Below, piece by piece: positions 1-7,041 of a stretch of DNA of 11,665 nucleotides (the stretch's first letter is position 1; each line of letters begins with the position of its first letter). The notes below the pieces were generated by a model. That model was not told where the DNA came from, did no database searches, and saw only the letters and a program-made list of their open reading frames with translations. Position numbers and translations under genes: made by a program. The stretch is taken from assembly GCA_014377905.1 (NCBI GenBank), contig JACMOQ010000091.1, forward strand, positions 1 to 11,665, written 5' to 3'. The stretch is from Acetobacteraceae bacterium (GTDB taxonomy: Bacteria; Pseudomonadota; Alphaproteobacteria; Acetobacterales; Acetobacteraceae).

Positions 1-1025
1 CAAAGCAGCGGATCGGTGGTGCGCAAACCCCAGTCCAGCACTGCCATGTCGGCGCGGATGCCACGCGCTCCAAGCAGTGCCTGCATCAACACGCTGTAAT
101 CCTTGCAGTCGCCGTAGCCGGCTTTGAGCACCGCATCGGCTTCATGTGGCACCCAGCCGTCGTCAACATTCATATAGACCGCCACATAGCGGATATTTGT
201 GGTCACCCAGTCATAAATTGCCCGCGCCGCGTCCAACCCCTGTGCGTTGCCGGCAATGCGGTCCGCGAGCGCCTGGATCGCCGGGGTTACGGCCGCCCGC
301 CCCGCGGCCGCCCGCGCGCCGATGGCGCCGATTGCTTCAAAATTCGGCAGGCTTGTCGCTACAAACTGGGGCTGAAAATCCCATTGATTGACCATGCTCG
401 GTTCGATTTCCTGACCCTTGGTATCGCGCAGAATAGCGACGATATGCCGGGTCGGGCCAACGGTCTGGTCGGTCACTACAAACCCGCCGCGAGCGCGCCA
501 GGTCAGATTGACAGTTGCGGGGATATCGATGCGGGTTTCGTCAATTCCGGTATCCCAGCTGAATTCGCCGATGTTGGAGGCATCAAAGCCAAACATCGAC
601 GGTTTCATCTGGGTCAACCGCCACGCCACATGGGTGCGGCTGCCTTCGGTCAGTTGGGGGAACAGGACGGTTGTTGTCTGACCGTTGGTAAAACCTGGCG
701 CGCTTTGGGCGGACGCGGTCGGACGTGTGAACACGCTGCCCAAGGGCACTATCACCCGGCTACCATCGGGTTGATCGACCCAGGCTTCGATCAACTCGAG
801 CTTTTGCTTGTCAGGGTAAAAAGTATAGCCTGCCCGATCGAGTGAGCGTAGCCCGCGCTGGGTCGCCAACGTCCAGTCGGTCGTTGTGGTCAGTACATAA
901 GTCAGATCATCGTGCACAACATAATGCGCCACAGTGTGGTCGAGCCGGGCGTGGGAAATGGGTTGGGCCTGTGCTTTGCCGGCAAGAAAGCTAAATATCA
1001 CCAGTAACATGCGCGCAATGATCAT
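1..1025 (-). CDS. Secreted DUF3857/transglutaminase-like protein, copy 1 (C-terminus outside window)
   Basis: An open frame runs from an ATG at 1025 off the left edge, giving 341 visible codons without a stop. The first 20 residues form a signal peptide (MIIARM, a hydrophobic core, then AQA before QPISHARLDH), so the protein is probably exported to the periplasm. Residues about 25-200 match the DUF3857 region and about 245 onward the transglutaminase-like region. The predicted nucleophile is Cys307 in GYGDCKDYS. The His and third catalytic positions lie beyond the edge. A GAGG Shine-Dalgarno sits 8 bases upstream of the ATG. It is a close paralogue of the next gene: residues 101-140 of the two proteins are identical at 32 of 40 positions. 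Proteins of this family are papain-like-fold enzymes or pseudoenzymes of mostly unknown substrate, so I infer no specific reaction. Confidence 0.85.
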   Translation of the reverse strand, partial: MIIARMLLVIFSFLAGKAQAQPISHARLDHTVAHYVVHDDLTYVLTTTTDWTLATQRGLRSLDRAGYTFYPDKQKLELIEAWVDQPDGSRVIVPLGSVFTRPTASAQSAPGFTNGQTTTVLFPQLTEGSRTHVAWRLTQMKPSMFGFDASNIGEFSWDTGIDETRIDIPATVNLTWRARGGFVVTDQTVGPTRHIVAILRDTKGQEIEPSMVNQWDFQPQFVATSLPNFEAIGAIGARAAAGRAAVTPAIQALADRIAGNAQGLDAARAIYDWVTTNIRYVAVYMNVDDGWVPHEADAVLKAGYGDCKDYSVLMQALLGARGIRADMAVLDWGLRTTDPLL

Positions 1026-1095
1026 TGGGATGCCTCAAAATATTGCAATAATATTTATCGACGGAGCGTATAGGTAGATTCACCTAGGGCACAAG
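1026..1095 (-). promoter_or_regulatory. Upstream block shared with the paralogous gene
   Basis: The 70 bases before copy 1 align with 3061-3128 before copy 2. Shared features are the CTTGTGCC box, a GATAAA-containing AT-rich stretch and the TCCCA or CCC next to the ATG. A weak sigma-70-like pair can be drawn as TTGTGC (1089-1094), a 16-base spacer and TATACG (1067-1072). The corresponding elements before copy 2 are TTGTGC and CATAGA at the same spacing. Conservation beyond the coding region shows that the duplication included the leader and suggests that both copies keep their own promoter. The exact -10/-35 assignment is inference. Confidence 0.4.
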
Positions 1096-1218
1096 AACGA
1101 AATTTGAAAGCTCCTCAGATTTTCGTTCAATGAACATTGTGGCGGGGAATTTATATCACCCCCAGCTTTTTTCGGGCGGCGGGCAAAGTGACGTCATCAT
1201 TGCGATCACCCCGCTGTG

Positions 1219-3060
1219 CTATTCCCCGACCGGGCTCAGCACCAACATCGCGCGAGCATCGACCAGGGCGGCATAAAGTACAGCCTCCATAATTTTGTAG
1301 TCTGAGGCCGCAACCACATCGTGGTGCACCAACAGATGGCGCTCGACCGTGATCTGCGCCCCGTTGGCGCGATAGCGGGCGCGATAGGAACCCGTCGGGT
1401 TGGCGATTTCGGTGTCATCCGGCAGCCGCGCCACTTTCATGCCAGCGGGAATGTTGATCACGCTGTTCCAGCCATAATCCCGCGCCTCGGCAAACAGCGG
1501 CAGCCGGCGTTGACCGGTTGGGGATAGTTTTACCCGCACGACAGCGGGCGAAACCAGATCAGGGCCGGCCGGAACGCGCAACATGATATCGCCGCCTTGC
1601 GGATTGACAGCGCGCGGGCTGCTCCAATCTGCCGACAATGTAACCGGGGTTGCCAGGTCACGCGGGTTGGATGCCGTCAAATCGCCGAAACCGCCTTCCT
1701 GGGTGCGTGCCAGCAGCGTCTCGGCCAATTTCGCATTTGATGATGTGCTGGACAGTTCATTGCGGATAATCGTTTCCACGCTTGGCGACATCTCGAACTC
1801 GGCTTGCCCGGTAACGGTGCCGTCGCGGTCAACCCGCAGCTTGGTGTGCATGCGATAGCGCATATTGTCGGGCGTGCTGGACGGCGTGCGCAAAGTCTGG
1901 CCTTCCGGCGTCAACCGCACCACGAACTTGCCGCGCAATGTTGCGTCAAGTGCGCCGAAAGATGCGTAGCGGCTGGTCGGATTCAGGAAAATATCATAGT
2001 CGGGCAAATAGACGATGGCGTGGTTGAAATAGGGCGTCCACAGCATCGGCTCGCCGAATTGGGTTGACCAATTGACCACCACCATGTCCGCCTTTATCCC
2101 GCGCGCAGCAAGCAATGCCTGCATCAGCACACTGTAATCCTTGCAGTCGCCGTAGCCCGCTTTCAACACCTCGGCCGCCGCATGCGGCACCCAGCCATCT
2201 TCCGTGTTAAGATAAACCGCAACGTAACGAATATTGGCGGTGACCCAGTTATAAATCGCGCGTGCCGCATCAAGCCCGTCGAGCTTGCCTGCCAGCCGGT
2301 CGGCGAGAACCTGAATTTCCGGGGTCACGGCCGCGCGGCCCGCAGCCTCGCGTGCGGCGATCGCGCCGATGGCGGCGAAATTGGGCAGCGTGGTGGCCTG
2401 AAACATTGGTTGGAAATCCATCGCGCTCACCATCGCCGGCTCGACTTCCTGCGCTTTGGTGTCGCGCACCGCGGCGACGATGTGGCGCATGCCATTTGTC
2501 GTTTTATCTTCAACTACGAAGCCGCGGGTCCGCCAGGTGAGTTGCATGTCGGCGGGCAGGTCAATGATGGTTTCATCGAGAACGGTATCATAGGCGAAAT
2601 TGCCGAGATTATAGGCGTTAAACCCGAACATGGTTGGCTTGAACTGCGTCAGTTTCCATTTGATGTGGGTGCGGCTGCCTTCGCGCAATTGCGGAAACAG
2701 CACCGAGGTGGTCTGGCTGTTAGTAAAGCCCGGCGCGTTTTGCGCTGAAGCTGTTGGGCGGGTGAAAATGCTGGTGGGTGGGACAGTGATGCGGGTCCCG
2801 TCGGGTTGATCGACCCAAGCTTCGATCAACTCCAGCCGCTGCTTGTCGGGATAGAAGCTGTGCGTCGCCCGGTCGCGCCCGGCCAGGCCGCGTTGGGTCA
2901 GCAACGTCCAATCGCTGCTATCGGTCATCACGTAGGTGAAATCACGTTCAACTTGGTAATGCATCACCGCGTGGTCGAGACGGGCATGCACCACCGGCTC
3001 GGCGCGCGCTGCGCCGGCAAGAAGGCAAAAAATCCCCAGTAACAATCGCGCCAGAACCAT
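1219..3060 (-). CDS. Secreted DUF3857/transglutaminase-like protein, copy 2
   Basis: The protein has 613 residues when started at the ATG at 3060. That start has GGGGA 6 to 7 bases upstream and aligns with the start of copy 1. An in-frame ATG at 3072 has no ribosome binding site. Residues 1-20 form a signal peptide ending AARA before EPVVHARLDH, so a periplasmic location is likely. DUF3857 occupies roughly residues 25-200 and the transglutaminase-like core roughly 245-365, followed by a beta-rich C-terminal part. The core shows Cys306 in GYGDCKDYS and His347 in YFNHAIVYLP. Where many relatives have an Asp in a WLDPT or LYVDST motif, this protein has FLNPTS with Asn360, so the triad may be altered. 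It lies 108 bases downstream of der on the same strand, with its own conserved leader. The substrate is unknown; cell-envelope peptide processing is possible but unproven. Confidence 0.88.
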   Translation of the reverse strand: MVLARLLLGIFCLLAGAARAEPVVHARLDHAVMHYQVERDFTYVMTDSSDWTLLTQRGLAGRDRATHSFYPDKQRLELIEAWVDQPDGTRITVPPTSIFTRPTASAQNAPGFTNSQTTSVLFPQLREGSRTHIKWKLTQFKPTMFGFNAYNLGNFAYDTVLDETIIDLPADMQLTWRTRGFVVEDKTTNGMRHIVAAVRDTKAQEVEPAMVSAMDFQPMFQATTLPNFAAIGAIAAREAAGRAAVTPEIQVLADRLAGKLDGLDAARAIYNWVTANIRYVAVYLNTEDGWVPHAAAEVLKAGYGDCKDYSVLMQALLAARGIKADMVVVNWSTQFGEPMLWTPYFNHAIVYLPDYDIFLNPTSRYASFGALDATLRGKFVVRLTPEGQTLRTPSSTPDNMRYRMHTKLRVDRDGTVTGQAEFEMSPSVETIIRNELSSTSSNAKLAETLLARTQEGGFGDLTASNPRDLATPVTLSADWSSPRAVNPQGGDIMLRVPAGPDLVSPAVVRVKLSPTGQRRLPLFAEARDYGWNSVINIPAGMKVARLPDDTEIANPTGSYRARYRANGAQITVERHLLVHHDVVAASDYKIMEAVLYAALVDARAMLVLSPVGE

Positions 3061-3168
3061 GGGATTCCCCAAATTATTACAGCATTTTATCAGCGGCAGT
3101 CTATGAGTAGGCTCATTTACGGCACAAGGTAAAAATGCAGAAAATTTTCATCAAATAAATGTGCCGGA
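3061..3168 (-). promoter_or_regulatory. der to DUF3857 spacer with leader block and dyad symmetries
   Basis: This AT-rich spacer holds two things. Next to the gene (3061-3128) is the block shared with copy 1, including TTGTGC at 3122-3127 as a possible -35. Overlapping it are CGGCACA (3120-3126) and TGTGCCG (3160-3166), a perfect 7-base inverted repeat with a 33-base loop whose centre is the perfect palindrome GAAAATTTTC (3140-3149). No GC-rich hairpin with a T-run is present, so I see no clear terminator for der. Regulatory use of the dyads is inferred. Confidence 0.35.
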
Positions 3169-4518
3169 CTAGCTTTTGTCGTCGTACGGATTTTCCGACC
3201 CGCGGAACTGCAAGCGCACCGGGGTGCCGGGAAGATCGAACTCGGTGCGCAGCTGATTGACCAGATAGCGCCGGTAATCTTCGGGGGTTTGCTCGGCGCG
3301 GGTGCCGAAAATAATAAACGTCGGCGGGCGCGCTTTGGCCTGGGTGATATAGCGCAGTTTCAACCGGCGGCCGCTGACCAGCGGCGCCTGATGCTTTTCC
3401 AGCGCGTCCTCGAACCAGCGATTAAGCGCCCCGGTGCCAACGCGGGAATTCCATATTTCATGGGCGCGCCGCACCGTCGGCAGCAATTGCGCCACGCCCA
3501 CGCCGGTCAAACCCGACAGCGGCACAACAGGTATCCCCTTCATCTGCGCCAGGCTGGTTTCCAGCCGGTCGGAAATGCCGCGCCTTGCCTTTTCGCGATC
3601 GGCCACCGCGTCCCATTTGGTCAACGCCAGCACGCAGGCGCGGCCCTCGCGCTCGATCAACCGGGCGATTTGCAAATCCTGTTCGTGCAAACCTTCGGTC
3701 GCATCAACCGCCAGCACCACCACTTCCGCCATTTTCAGAGCATGGATCGATGACCCGACCGAGAGTTTTTCCAGGCTGTCTTCCACCCGGGCACGCTTGC
3801 GCATCCCGGCGGTATCGACAAGTTCGACCAGATTGCCCTCGGCATCGGCAAACCGCACCGCCACCGCATCGCGGGTCAGGCCCGGTTCGGGGCCGGTAAT
3901 CATCCGTTCCTCGCCCAACAGCCGGTTGAGCAGGGTGGATTTCCCCGCATTCGGCCGACCAACGATCGCGAGTTTCAAGATTGCGGTCGGGTCTTGATCC
4001 TCGATCGCCGGCGGCAGGCGATCGGCGATTTCGGCCATCAATTGCGCAATGCCTTCGCCGTGCTCGGCAGACACCGCAATCGGTTCGCCCAAACCAAGCT
4101 CGAACGCCTCAAGCGCGGTTTGCCCGGCGAGGCGGCCTTCGGCTTTGTTGACCACCACCAGAATCGGGCGGCCCTGACGGCGCAACCAGTCAGCGAAGTG
4201 ATGATCGGCCGGGGTGATCCCGGCGCGACCATCAACAGCAAACAGCACCAGATCGGCGCCGCTGACCGCCGATTCCGAACTTGCCCGCATCCGACCATAG
4301 ATCGTATCGGGGGCACTTTCTTCGAGCCCCGCGGTATCCACCAGCCGCACCAGCCGGCCACGCAACATCGCCTCGCCGTCCTTGCGGTCGCGCGTCACCC
4401 CTGGCGTATCGGCGACAATTGCAGAGCGCCGTCCTACAAGCTTGTTGAAAAGAGTACTTTTGCCGACATTCGGCCGTCCGGCGATAACAACCACTGGCAG
4501 GGGCCCAGTTTGTTCCAT
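3169..4518 (-). CDS. der: Ribosome-assembly GTPase Der (EngA)
   Basis: Der is an essential double-GTPase that helps mature the 50S ribosomal subunit in the cytoplasm. The 449-residue length is normal. G domain 1 shows the P-loop GRPNVGKS (14-21), TPGVTRDR in switch I (38-45), DTAG (61-64) and NKAE (124-127). G domain 2 shows GRPNAGKS (187-194), DTAG (235-238) and TKWD (300-303). The remainder from about 350 is the KH-like domain that binds rRNA. All nucleotide-binding motifs are intact. The ATG follows directly on the TAG stop of bamB with no base between and no strong Shine-Dalgarno, so translation is probably coupled to bamB. The order yfgM-bamB-der matches that of Escherichia coli. Confidence 0.98.
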   Translation of the reverse strand: MEQTGPLPVVVIAGRPNVGKSTLFNKLVGRRSAIVADTPGVTRDRKDGEAMLRGRLVRLVDTAGLEESAPDTIYGRMRASSESAVSGADLVLFAVDGRAGITPADHHFADWLRRQGRPILVVVNKAEGRLAGQTALEAFELGLGEPIAVSAEHGEGIAQLMAEIADRLPPAIEDQDPTAILKLAIVGRPNAGKSTLLNRLLGEERMITGPEPGLTRDAVAVRFADAEGNLVELVDTAGMRKRARVEDSLEKLSVGSSIHALKMAEVVVLAVDATEGLHEQDLQIARLIEREGRACVLALTKWDAVADREKARRGISDRLETSLAQMKGIPVVPLSGLTGVGVAQLLPTVRRAHEIWNSRVGTGALNRWFEDALEKHQAPLVSGRRLKLRYITQAKARPPTFIIFGTRAEQTPEDYRRYLVNQLRTEFDLPGTPVRLQFRGSENPYDDKS

Positions 4519-5874
4519 CTAGCGAATAGCGACCAGATTGGCGCTGTCGGTAATGACGTATAACGTCCCGCCGGCAACCGCAGGTGCCACCGAAACCGCG
4601 CCCCCCAGGGCCTGCTTGCCGAGAATTTCGCCCGTATAAGGGCTAATCGCCAAAGCTTCACCCGTGCTGCTCGCCACGATCAGCCGATCGCCCAGCAAGG
4701 TCGGCCCAATCCACTGAATGGGATCGGTTTGTTTGTCCACATTGCCAAAGCGCGGCAATTGCGTCGCCCATGCAATAAGGCCGTCATCGCGGGTTATGGC
4801 CGTGACGATGTTGTTGGTGGTCAGCACAAAAGCCGAGTCACCGGCCACCCATGGCGTTTGGCTCGACGCCACACTCCGTTCCCATAAGCGCCGGCCCGAG
4901 CGCAAATCGAGCGCCACCAGCTGGCGTCCCTGCCCCACCGCCAACACCCGGCCGCGGCGGATCACCGGCATGCCCGAGATCGTTGGCAAATCCGCAATCG
5001 AGGCGCGGCCCTGGGAGAACCCGAGGTTATCCAGCCAGACCAGCGTGCCCGAGCTTGCCCGGAGTGCCACCAGATCACCGGTGCCGAAGCCCGCCACCAC
5101 AATCCCGTCGGCAAATGCCGGCGCCGGCAGTCCCAGCATCGCGGTGTCGTTACTGAAGCCCTGATAGGACCAAATCTTGGCGCCATCGATGGTTGAATGC
5201 GCCACCAGCATGCTATCAATGGTGGCGATATAGAGCCGACCGTCGCCAATCGTTGGTGCCGACCGGGCCGCGCTCGGCAGCTTCTTGCGCCAGCGGATTT
5301 CGCCAGTTGCCGGTTCAAGTGCCAGCAGATCGGCCCGCCCGGTTACCACAAACAGGGTGTCCACACCCTTGGCATCCTTGGCGAAGGATAGCCCGCCACC
5401 GATATTAGTGCTGCGATCCTCCTGATCCTGGGTGTCACGCGACCACACAATGCTGCCGCTGGCGGCGTCCACCGCGGCCACCGCGGCGTCGCTGTCCATA
5501 GCGAACACGCGCCCACCGGCCACCACCGGCTGGGCGGTAATCCGCGAGCGATATCCGCCACTGGCACCGATCTTGGTCACCCATGCCTGCTTCAGGCTTG
5601 GCGCGGCCGCCGGATGATCCCCGTCATGGCCGGGATTGCCACCCGGCTGCGGCCAATCGGCGTTGGTCTGCGGCGGCGGCAGGATGATCTTGCGATCAGC
5701 CTGCGCATCGAGCTTCAGCGGATCACGCTCGGTGAACACCGCAATCCGCTTGCCGGGCAGCTTTTCTTTGTCGTCGCCGAACCAGCTATCATAAAGGCCG
5801 CAACCGCCGAGCGGCAGCGTGCCGGCAAGCAACGCAATGGCAATGGCGCGGCGCGCCAAAAGCTTGGATATCAT
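4519..5874 (-). CDS. bamB: Outer membrane assembly lipoprotein BamB
   Basis: BamB is the beta-propeller lipoprotein of the BAM complex, which folds beta-barrel proteins into the outer membrane. The chosen ATG at 5874 gives 451 residues and a lipoprotein signal: MISKLLARR, a hydrophobic core and the lipobox PLGGC with lipidation at Cys25. A TTG at 5898 would add eight residues before the signal peptide and is less likely. The mature part starts with a linker containing WPQPGGNPGHDG, frequent in alphaproteobacterial BamB. It then shows about eight repeats of the PQQ-propeller type, each with a strand, a VALD/LALEP-like segment and a G-x-x-x-W motif, such as LDLRSGRRLWERSV. The upstream yfgM-like gene ends only 20 bases before this start, and der begins directly after the stop. 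Confidence 0.95.
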   Translation of the reverse strand: MISKLLARRAIAIALLAGTLPLGGCGLYDSWFGDDKEKLPGKRIAVFTERDPLKLDAQADRKIILPPPQTNADWPQPGGNPGHDGDHPAAAPSLKQAWVTKIGASGGYRSRITAQPVVAGGRVFAMDSDAAVAAVDAASGSIVWSRDTQDQEDRSTNIGGGLSFAKDAKGVDTLFVVTGRADLLALEPATGEIRWRKKLPSAARSAPTIGDGRLYIATIDSMLVAHSTIDGAKIWSYQGFSNDTAMLGLPAPAFADGIVVAGFGTGDLVALRASSGTLVWLDNLGFSQGRASIADLPTISGMPVIRRGRVLAVGQGRQLVALDLRSGRRLWERSVASSQTPWVAGDSAFVLTTNNIVTAITRDDGLIAWATQLPRFGNVDKQTDPIQWIGPTLLGDRLIVASSTGEALAISPYTGEILGKQALGGAVSVAPAVAGGTLYVITDSANLVAIR

Positions 5875-5894
5875 TATTCTGGACCCTTTCCGGA

Positions 5895-6548
5895 TCAACC
5901 GCCGAGCTGTGTCAGCAGGCCATTGGCGCGGCCGCGCACGCCTTGCGGTGCAGTTACATCCTGCGCCAGTTGTTTGAAAGTGGCGCGTGCGACTTCTAGC
6001 TTGCCTTGGCGCAGCGCCAGCAGCCCGAGGCCCTCATCGGCCAGGGCACGCAACGCGTTGGTCGGCGCTACCAGCGCTTTTAACCGCGATTCGACCAGAC
6101 CATCGCCAGGGCCCGGCGTATCAATTTGCGCCAGCGCCCAGTGCAGGCTCGCGGTGTCACGAAGCAACCGGTCGGCGCTGGGATCAGCCGCAACTTGGTC
6201 CCACAGCCCCAACGCGTCTGCGAGCTTGCCAGCTTGCGCCGCAAGGGCAGCTTGGCGCATTCGCGCCAGGCTGCGATAGCCCGGCTCGCCCTCCTTGACG
6301 ACCTGGCTGAAACCAGTGGCCGCATTGGGGCCGGGGGGCGATGCCTCGGCGTCGCGCATCGCGGTCAGATAAACCCCGCCAACCCGTAACGCCTCGCGGG
6401 TTTCATAATATTTCCAGCCCTGCCAGGCACCGGCGGATGCAATCACTGCTAGCGCCGCCACAATCAGCGCGCCGGCGTAGCGCTGCAGCAGCTTTCGCGC
6501 CCGGTCGGCGCGCAGATCCTCATCAACCTCGTCAAAGATATCCGGCAC
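5895..6548 (-). CDS. YfgM-like single-pass membrane TPR protein
   Basis: The family (YfgM, TPR_21 type) is anchored in the inner membrane with a periplasmic TPR domain. In E. coli it associates with the SecYEG translocon and periplasmic chaperones. I start it at the GTG at 6548, giving 217 residues beginning (M)PDIFDEVDEDLRADRARK, which matches the typical N-terminus of alphaproteobacterial members. The open frame extends further upstream to 6857, but that part overlaps the plus-strand lipoprotein gene and has no family resemblance. Residues about 25-45 form the membrane helix (YAGALIVAALAVIASAG), followed by WQGWKYYETREA and Ala/Leu-rich helical repeats ending LTQLGG. The ribosome binding site is weak (GAAAGA). 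It opens the operon with bamB and der. Confidence 0.9.
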   Translation of the reverse strand: MPDIFDEVDEDLRADRARKLLQRYAGALIVAALAVIASAGAWQGWKYYETREALRVGGVYLTAMRDAEASPPGPNAATGFSQVVKEGEPGYRSLARMRQAALAAQAGKLADALGLWDQVAADPSADRLLRDTASLHWALAQIDTPGPGDGLVESRLKALVAPTNALRALADEGLGLLALRQGKLEVARATFKQLAQDVTAPQGVRGRANGLLTQLGG

Positions 6549-6598
6549 TTGTGTTCTTTCGTGCGCGCGGCCGCGCCGCGCGGATGGAATAGCAGTCA

Positions 6599-6627
6599 AG
6601 CATAGCCGCGCGCGGCCTGCGGGGCAA
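6599..6627 (-). promoter_or_regulatory. Putative sigma-70-type promoter of the yfgM-bamB-der operon
   Basis: On the minus strand TTGCCC (6622-6627) and TATGCT (6599-6604) are separated by exactly 17 bases. The -10 box ends about 50 bases before the GTG start of the yfgM-like gene, in the divergent spacer between that gene and the lipoprotein gene. The GC-rich spacer fits the base composition of the region. This is a pattern match only; no transcript start is known. Confidence 0.5.
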
Positions 6628-6669
6628 ACGGGCAACACCTTGTTCATTCCATTTCGGCAGAATACCGGC

Positions 6670-7041
6670 ATGGATCGACCGATATTTCTTCGCGTCGCAC
6701 TCTGCCTGCTGTTGAGTGGCTGCATGGCCGAGCCGACCGGCGCGCTTGTCGGCGCCAATGTCGCCAGCGTGATCGTGTTCGGACGTGGCATCGGCGATAT
6801 ATTGATTTCCGCCGGCTCCGGCCAGGATTGCTCAATCGTCCGGCTCGACCAGGGCAAATCCTATTGCCGCCCGGTCGAGCCCGCGCCCGAGCCGCCGCCT
6901 TACTGCACCAAAAGCCTGGGCGGCATCGATTGCTGGCTCAATCCGGAGGCATTGCTCAACCCGCCACGCCAGGTTGCCGACGGGCCACGCGCGCTGACCG
7001 CCGAGCAGGAAGCCCGGCGGACGCGTGTATGGCCGTTTTAG
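6670..7041 (+). CDS. Small cysteine-bearing lipoprotein of unknown function
   Basis: This is the only gene read on the plus strand. Starting at the ATG at 6670 gives 123 residues with a compact lipoprotein signal, MDRPIFLRVALCLLLSGC, with lipidation expected at Cys18. A short hydrophobic stretch follows (about 24-48), then a polar domain with four cysteines (54, 66, 79, 88), which could form two disulfides in the periplasm. A Pro-rich linker (PAPEPPP) separates Cys66 from Cys79. A TTG at 6640 would extend the frame but put ten extra residues before the signal. I do not recognise a characterised family. It is divergent from the yfgM-bamB-der operon and convergent with the selenoprotein gene, their stop codons overlapping by two bases. 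A role in the envelope is inferred from the lipobox alone. Confidence 0.72.
   Translation: MDRPIFLRVALCLLLSGCMAEPTGALVGANVASVIVFGRGIGDILISAGSGQDCSIVRLDQGKSYCRPVEPAPEPPPYCTKSLGGIDCWLNPEALLNPPRQVADGPRALTAEQEARRTRVWPF

Noticed and set aside
144..845. Plus-strand open frame of 233 codons
   Set aside because: It is a shadow of the minus-strand DUF3857 copy 1, which runs off the window edge; its translation has no recognisable domain. A similar shadow occurs at 2182-2748 over copy 2, as expected for paralogues.
1143..1176. Possible terminator GGGG-loop-CCCC followed by a T-run
   Set aside because: The T-run is on the plus strand, where no gene ends. The stem is only four to five pairs. On the minus strand no T-run follows.
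1189..1196. Palindrome TGACGTCA just after the stop of copy 2
   Set aside because: An eight-base palindrome in a 193-base spacer is not rare, it lies downstream of a gene, and no second site supports a regulator.
5875..5898. TTG start at 5898 for bamB overlapping the yfgM-like stop
   Set aside because: The overlap TTGA is suggestive of coupling, but it would add MIRKGSRI before a complete lipoprotein signal that begins at the ATG at 5874.
6549..6857. N-terminal extension of the yfgM-like frame
   Set aside because: This part overlaps the lipoprotein gene on the other strand, has no family similarity and would put about 100 residues before the conserved PDIFDEVDEDLRADRA start.
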